Of a stretch of 16,832 nt of DNA, positions 14,080 through 16,832 are shown piece after piece; within the stretch, counting starts at the first letter, position 1, and every line of letters begins with the position of its first letter. Where the stretch lies: NCBI GenBank assembly GCA_903844785.1, contig CAIMVB010000175.1, positions 1 to 16,832 of the forward strand, in the 5' to 3' direction. A program made the position numbers and the translations under genes. Below the pieces are notes generated by a model. The model was given only the letters and a program-made list of their open reading frames with translations, was not told the origin of the DNA and did not search any database. Origin of the DNA: an uncultured Rhodospirillales bacterium. GTDB lineage: Bacteria; Pseudomonadota; Alphaproteobacteria; Acetobacterales; Acetobacteraceae.

Positions 14080-14433
14080 ATGCAACAGATTGGCGGCGCT
14101 GGCCTATTGAAATCAGCGCTACTTGGCCGCTGCCCGCAATGTGGGCGCGGCCATGTTTTTTTGGGGCTTTTGGATATCCAGCCTGCCTGCAGCGTCTGCG
14201 GGCTTGATCTCAGCGCGCATGATGCCGGGGATGGGCCGGCTATGGCTGGGATTTTCCTGATTGGCGCCATTGCCGTGATCCTCGCGCTTTGGGTGGATGC
14301 GCGGTTTGAACCTGATTTATGGGTTCATGCTGTGATCTGGCCGGTGGTGGTGCTGCCGTTGTCCTTGCTTGTGATGCGCTTGGCCAAAGCCATGCTGCTT
14401 GGCTTGCAATGGCGCCATCGCGGCACGCAGTGA
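14080..14433 (+). CDS. DUF983 zinc-ribbon membrane protein
   Basis: A 117-residue protein with an N-terminal four-cysteine ribbon, CPQCG at 18-22 and CSVCG at 37-41, likely binding zinc. Two membrane helices follow at about 52-71 and 77-98. DUF983 proteins are regularly encoded just downstream of subunit III in alphaproteobacterial oxidase operons, and a role in oxidase assembly is presumed but not established. The frame is open further upstream into ctaE, but the region before ATG 14080 lacks family-like sequence. The ribosome-binding site is weak and the gap from ctaE is 19 nt. Confidence 0.85.
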   Translation: MQQIGGAGLLKSALLGRCPQCGRGHVFLGLLDIQPACSVCGLDLSAHDAGDGPAMAGIFLIGAIAVILALWVDARFEPDLWVHAVIWPVVVLPLSLLVMRLAKAMLLGLQWRHRGTQ

Positions 14434-14455
14434 AACCGATTTCCATTATCAGCCC

Positions 14456-15748
14456 ATGACGCGCCTGACCTATCCACATTATGATGACCGCTGTGGCTTC
14501 AATGCGCTGCTTCCGCCGCGGAGCCCACGCCCCTGCGCGCAAGGCGATATTGCCGCTGATTATGCGGTGATCGGCGCTGGCTATACCGGCCTTACCGCCG
14601 CGCGTCGTCTTGGCCAATTGCAGCCTGATGCCCGCATTGTGCTGATTGAGGCGACTGAGGTTGGTGAAGGCTCTTCGGGCCGCAATTCAGGTTTTGCCAG
14701 TCCGCGCGATCTGCCCGCGGGGGCCACAGCATCTGACCGCGAACGGGCTGAGACCTTGAACCGCTTCACGGAAGAAGGCTGGGCCTGGCTGATGGAGCAG
14801 GTCGAGGCACATAAGATCGACTGCGCCCTGCAAGCTTCCGGGCGCATTAAAGCGGCGGCGACTGCGCTTGGGGCCGAACAGGTTCACGCCCTTCATAGGG
14901 CGGTCCAGGCCGCTGGCCTGCCGCATCAATTCCTGGATCAAGCGGCGTTAGAAGAACGCATTGGCACTTCCTACTACCAATGCGGCCTTTATACGCATGA
15001 AGGGTTTTTGCTTGACCCTGCGGCATTGATCCGCGGCCTTGCTGAAGCGCTGCCGCCGAATGTGACCCTTTACGAAAAGACGCCTTTGCTTTCCATGCAA
15101 CGCAAGGGGCAGTGGTATTTGGAAACACCTTCCGCGCAGATAACAGCGCCCACTGTAATCATGGCAACGAATGCTGCCATTCGTCATTTCGGCTATCTGC
15201 GCGACAGGTTGGTGACGATCTACACCTACGCAGCCCTTACTGACCCGCTGGGCTTGGCTGATGCCGCGCAACTGGGATCCATGCCGGTATGGGGCTTATT
15301 GCCATCGCATCGTTTGGGCACAACGGTTCGCCGCTTTGGGCCAGATCGTTTGATGGTGCGGTCCTTATACGCGCATGAACGCCCGGTGCCTTTTGAAGAT
15401 GTGAAAGCGACATTGCTTTCCTGCTTTCATCGGCGTTACCCGGCGCTGCGGCATATTGGCTTGGAACATGTCTGGGGCGGCACCACGGCGCTGACCTTGA
15501 ATGGCGCCCCTTGGTGGGGGCGGGTTGCTGAAGGGCTTTACACCTCAGCGGGCTGTAATGGCGCCGGCATCGTCAAGGGCAGTGTGTTAGGTAAGCGTTT
15601 GGCCGAACATAGTGCTGGCCATGGGTCTCAGCAGGATGTCACCGCAAGCTGGGGCACTGCCAAATGGGTGGCGCCCGAACCCTTCCGCTCCATTGGCTTT
15701 AACTTCATCGCTGCGCGTGAACGCCGCCTTGCCGGCCTGGAGACATGA
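14456..15748 (+). CDS. FAD-dependent oxidoreductase (DAO/OrdL-like family)
   Basis: A 430-residue soluble flavoenzyme. The dinucleotide-binding fold at about 35-65 has YAVIGAGYTGLTAARRL (Gly40-x-Gly42-x-x-Gly45) and a strand ending in Glu65 that should hold the FAD ribose. GSSGRNSGF at 72-80 is typical of the amine/amino-acid oxidase group related to gamma-glutamylputrescine oxidase and glycine oxidase. The C-terminal YTSAGCNGAGIVKG closes the FAD site. The substrate cannot be read from sequence; an amino acid or amine is likely. It lies 22 nt after the DUF983 gene, so it may share the oxidase transcript, although no functional link is evident. The first residues before the fold (1-33) resemble the N-terminal extension common in this group. 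Confidence 0.88.
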   Translation: MTRLTYPHYDDRCGFNALLPPRSPRPCAQGDIAADYAVIGAGYTGLTAARRLGQLQPDARIVLIEATEVGEGSSGRNSGFASPRDLPAGATASDRERAETLNRFTEEGWAWLMEQVEAHKIDCALQASGRIKAAATALGAEQVHALHRAVQAAGLPHQFLDQAALEERIGTSYYQCGLYTHEGFLLDPAALIRGLAEALPPNVTLYEKTPLLSMQRKGQWYLETPSAQITAPTVIMATNAAIRHFGYLRDRLVTIYTYAALTDPLGLADAAQLGSMPVWGLLPSHRLGTTVRRFGPDRLMVRSLYAHERPVPFEDVKATLLSCFHRRYPALRHIGLEHVWGGTTALTLNGAPWWGRVAEGLYTSAGCNGAGIVKGSVLGKRLAEHSAGHGSQQDVTASWGTAKWVAPEPFRSIGFNFIAARERRLAGLET

Positions 15749-15752
15749 TGCA

Positions 15753-15783
15753 CCGCGCCATGCCATGGCGCGGGCAAGCTTGC
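15753..15783. terminator. Palindrome pair between convergent genes, possible bidirectional terminator
   Basis: Arms CCGCGCCATG (15753-15762) and CATGGCGCGG (15764-15773) are perfectly complementary around a single base. They are followed at once by the 10-bp palindrome GCAAGCTTGC (15774-15783). It lies in the 73-bp gap between the convergent oxidoreductase and amidohydrolase genes, where a shared terminator is expected. No T tract follows on either side, so the terminator call is tentative. Confidence 0.4.
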
Positions 15784-15821
15784 TGAAGTATCGCGAAGAT
15801 CAAGCCTGATGGCGTTGCTGA

Positions 15822-16832
15822 TTATGACCAATGAAAACTGGGCGGGGCGATTTTCTCGGCCTGGCGATGGGCCCAATCCTGTTTTGGCACATTGGCAATA
15901 ACGCGCTTTTGCGCTTCGTGCAGATGCTCCGCGGCTTGCCGGTAGTTGATCGTCAAAACCTCTCCATCATCAACAACCTTGTGGCCATCGACGTAAACCG
16001 CTTTCAGCGCACGGTCACCGGCAGCATAAATCAGGCTACGAATGGGATCATAGGCCGGGCGGATCATGGGGTGGGTGATATCCACCAAGGAGAAATCTGC
16101 CTTACACCCCACGGCCAGGCGCCCGATATCGTCACGCCCCAGCGCGATGGCGCCGCCGATGGTGGCGGCATTGAATAGATCTGTTGTGCGAAGGGTTCGG
16201 GGGGAATTCGCCTGGGTACGTGCGATATGCGCCGCCAGCCGCATTTCATCCAGCATGTTATGCGGATAGGTGTCCGTGCCGATGCCCATATTGACGCCCG
16301 CGCGCATGTAACGCCCCAGATCACGCAACGCTATGCCGCGCCGCGCAAAGACTGTTGGGCAATGCGCAACTGTGGTGCCGGTTTCAGCGAGGCGATTGAG
16401 GTCTGTTTCGGTATGCCAGCGCGTGGAGGGGTGATCATCCAGGAAAATACCATGCCCAATAATGGCGCGGTCCCCAAGCAGCCCAAGTGAATCGAGCCAC
16501 CCGATGGGGGTCATGCCATGGCGGCGCGTAATTTCATGGAATTCGACAATGGATTGCGCCGCATGAACCTGCCAGGAAAGCCCGCGCTTATTGGCTTCCG
16601 CGCGACTATCCTTGAGCAAGCCCGCCGAACAAGTATCAATTTGCGCCGGCACCACCATACCAAAAAGCCTGCCGGATTCATGCTGCTCGGCGCGTTCCAC
16701 AAGCCTGAGCGCTTCTTCCATCGCTTTCTCGCCGGCCTTTTCATCCCATTCATATTCAACCACATGGCCATTCTTGGTGAACCAGCGCGCTGAACGAAAC
16801 ATGGGCGCTACACAAACCCGCATGCCAGATTC
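15822..16832 (-). CDS. Amidohydrolase family protein, partial (N-terminus beyond window)
   Basis: The C-terminal 337 or so residues of a TIM-barrel metal-dependent hydrolase of the SsnA/TrzN/guanine-deaminase-like group, usually about 440-480 residues long. The frame stays open to the right edge, and the ATG at 16823 has coding-like sequence before it, so the gene is cut by the window. Visible landmarks are WQVHAAQS (metal-ligand His of a middle strand), IGHGIFLDD, TVAHCPTVFARRG, and MGIGTDTYPHNMLDEM with the metal-binding/catalytic Asp of GTD. The C-terminal composite beta domain follows (IGRLAVGCKADFSLVD ... VYVDGHKVVDDGEVL). The HxH motif of the first strand should lie outside the window. 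It probably deaminates or dechlorinates a nitrogen heterocycle or hydrolyses an amide; the substrate is unknown. Confidence 0.88.
   Translation of the reverse strand, partial: ESGMRVCVAPMFRSARWFTKNGHVVEYEWDEKAGEKAMEEALRLVERAEQHESGRLFGMVVPAQIDTCSAGLLKDSRAEANKRGLSWQVHAAQSIVEFHEITRRHGMTPIGWLDSLGLLGDRAIIGHGIFLDDHPSTRWHTETDLNRLAETGTTVAHCPTVFARRGIALRDLGRYMRAGVNMGIGTDTYPHNMLDEMRLAAHIARTQANSPRTLRTTDLFNAATIGGAIALGRDDIGRLAVGCKADFSLVDITHPMIRPAYDPIRSLIYAAGDRALKAVYVDGHKVVDDGEVLTINYRQAAEHLHEAQKRVIANVPKQDWAHRQAEKIAPPSFHWS

Overview
The window is a high-GC stretch of chromosome from an alphaproteobacterium, most likely Rhodospirillales and perhaps an Acetobacteraceae/Roseomonas-like lineage. The clade is inferred from gene content only: a TrcR/DUF1013 cell-cycle regulator confined to Alphaproteobacteria, YdcH/DUF465 proteins, a TonB-less OmpA-type porin with an Ala/Pro linker, and an aa3 oxidase operon in the alphaproteobacterial order. 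Genes are densely packed, with many ATGA or TGATG stop/start overlaps. No stretch above about 220 bp lacks a gene. No tRNA, rRNA, CRISPR array, transposase or phage gene was seen.

Layout. (1) 120-2837: trcR; a small YdcH gene on the minus strand (702-878); a second, divergent YdcH gene; then purE and purK of purine biosynthesis in one likely operon. (2) 2893-4008: an OmpA-family outer membrane protein, convergent with and overlapping the next operon. (3) 8093-3995, minus strand: a TroABCD-like metal ABC importer, ordered binding protein, ATPase, permease, permease. The first permease carries a DtxR/MntR-like cytoplasmic domain. An ArsR/SmtB-type regulator (8305-8628) is divergently transcribed. 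Its helix 5 has the complete zinc-site pattern of SmtB, and the shared intergenic region holds a 14-bp site that differs at one base from the SmtB operator core. (4) 8796-14433: an aa3-type cytochrome c oxidase operon: coxB (subunit II), ctaD (subunit I), ctaB (heme O synthase), a 42-residue CoxF-like membrane peptide, ctaG (CuB assembly), ctaE (subunit III) and a DUF983 protein. (5) 14456-15748: an FAD-dependent oxidoreductase. It converges across a palindrome-rich spacer on a partial amidohydrolase (15822 to the right edge, minus strand).

The most interesting part is the metal-import locus. It combines two kinds of metal-sensing domain (ArsR alpha-5 and DtxR-like). It also carries two copies of a 44-bp two-part palindrome whose arms show a compensatory base-pair change. 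One copy is translated in frame near the C-terminus of the permease fusion. The other straddles the start of the binding-protein gene, with the ATG inside the hairpin stem. Each copy is followed, in the transcript direction, by a second GC-rich hairpin. This looks like a palindromic element related in behaviour to Rickettsia RPEs, or a structured mRNA control element of this operon. A genome-wide search for copies would separate the two.
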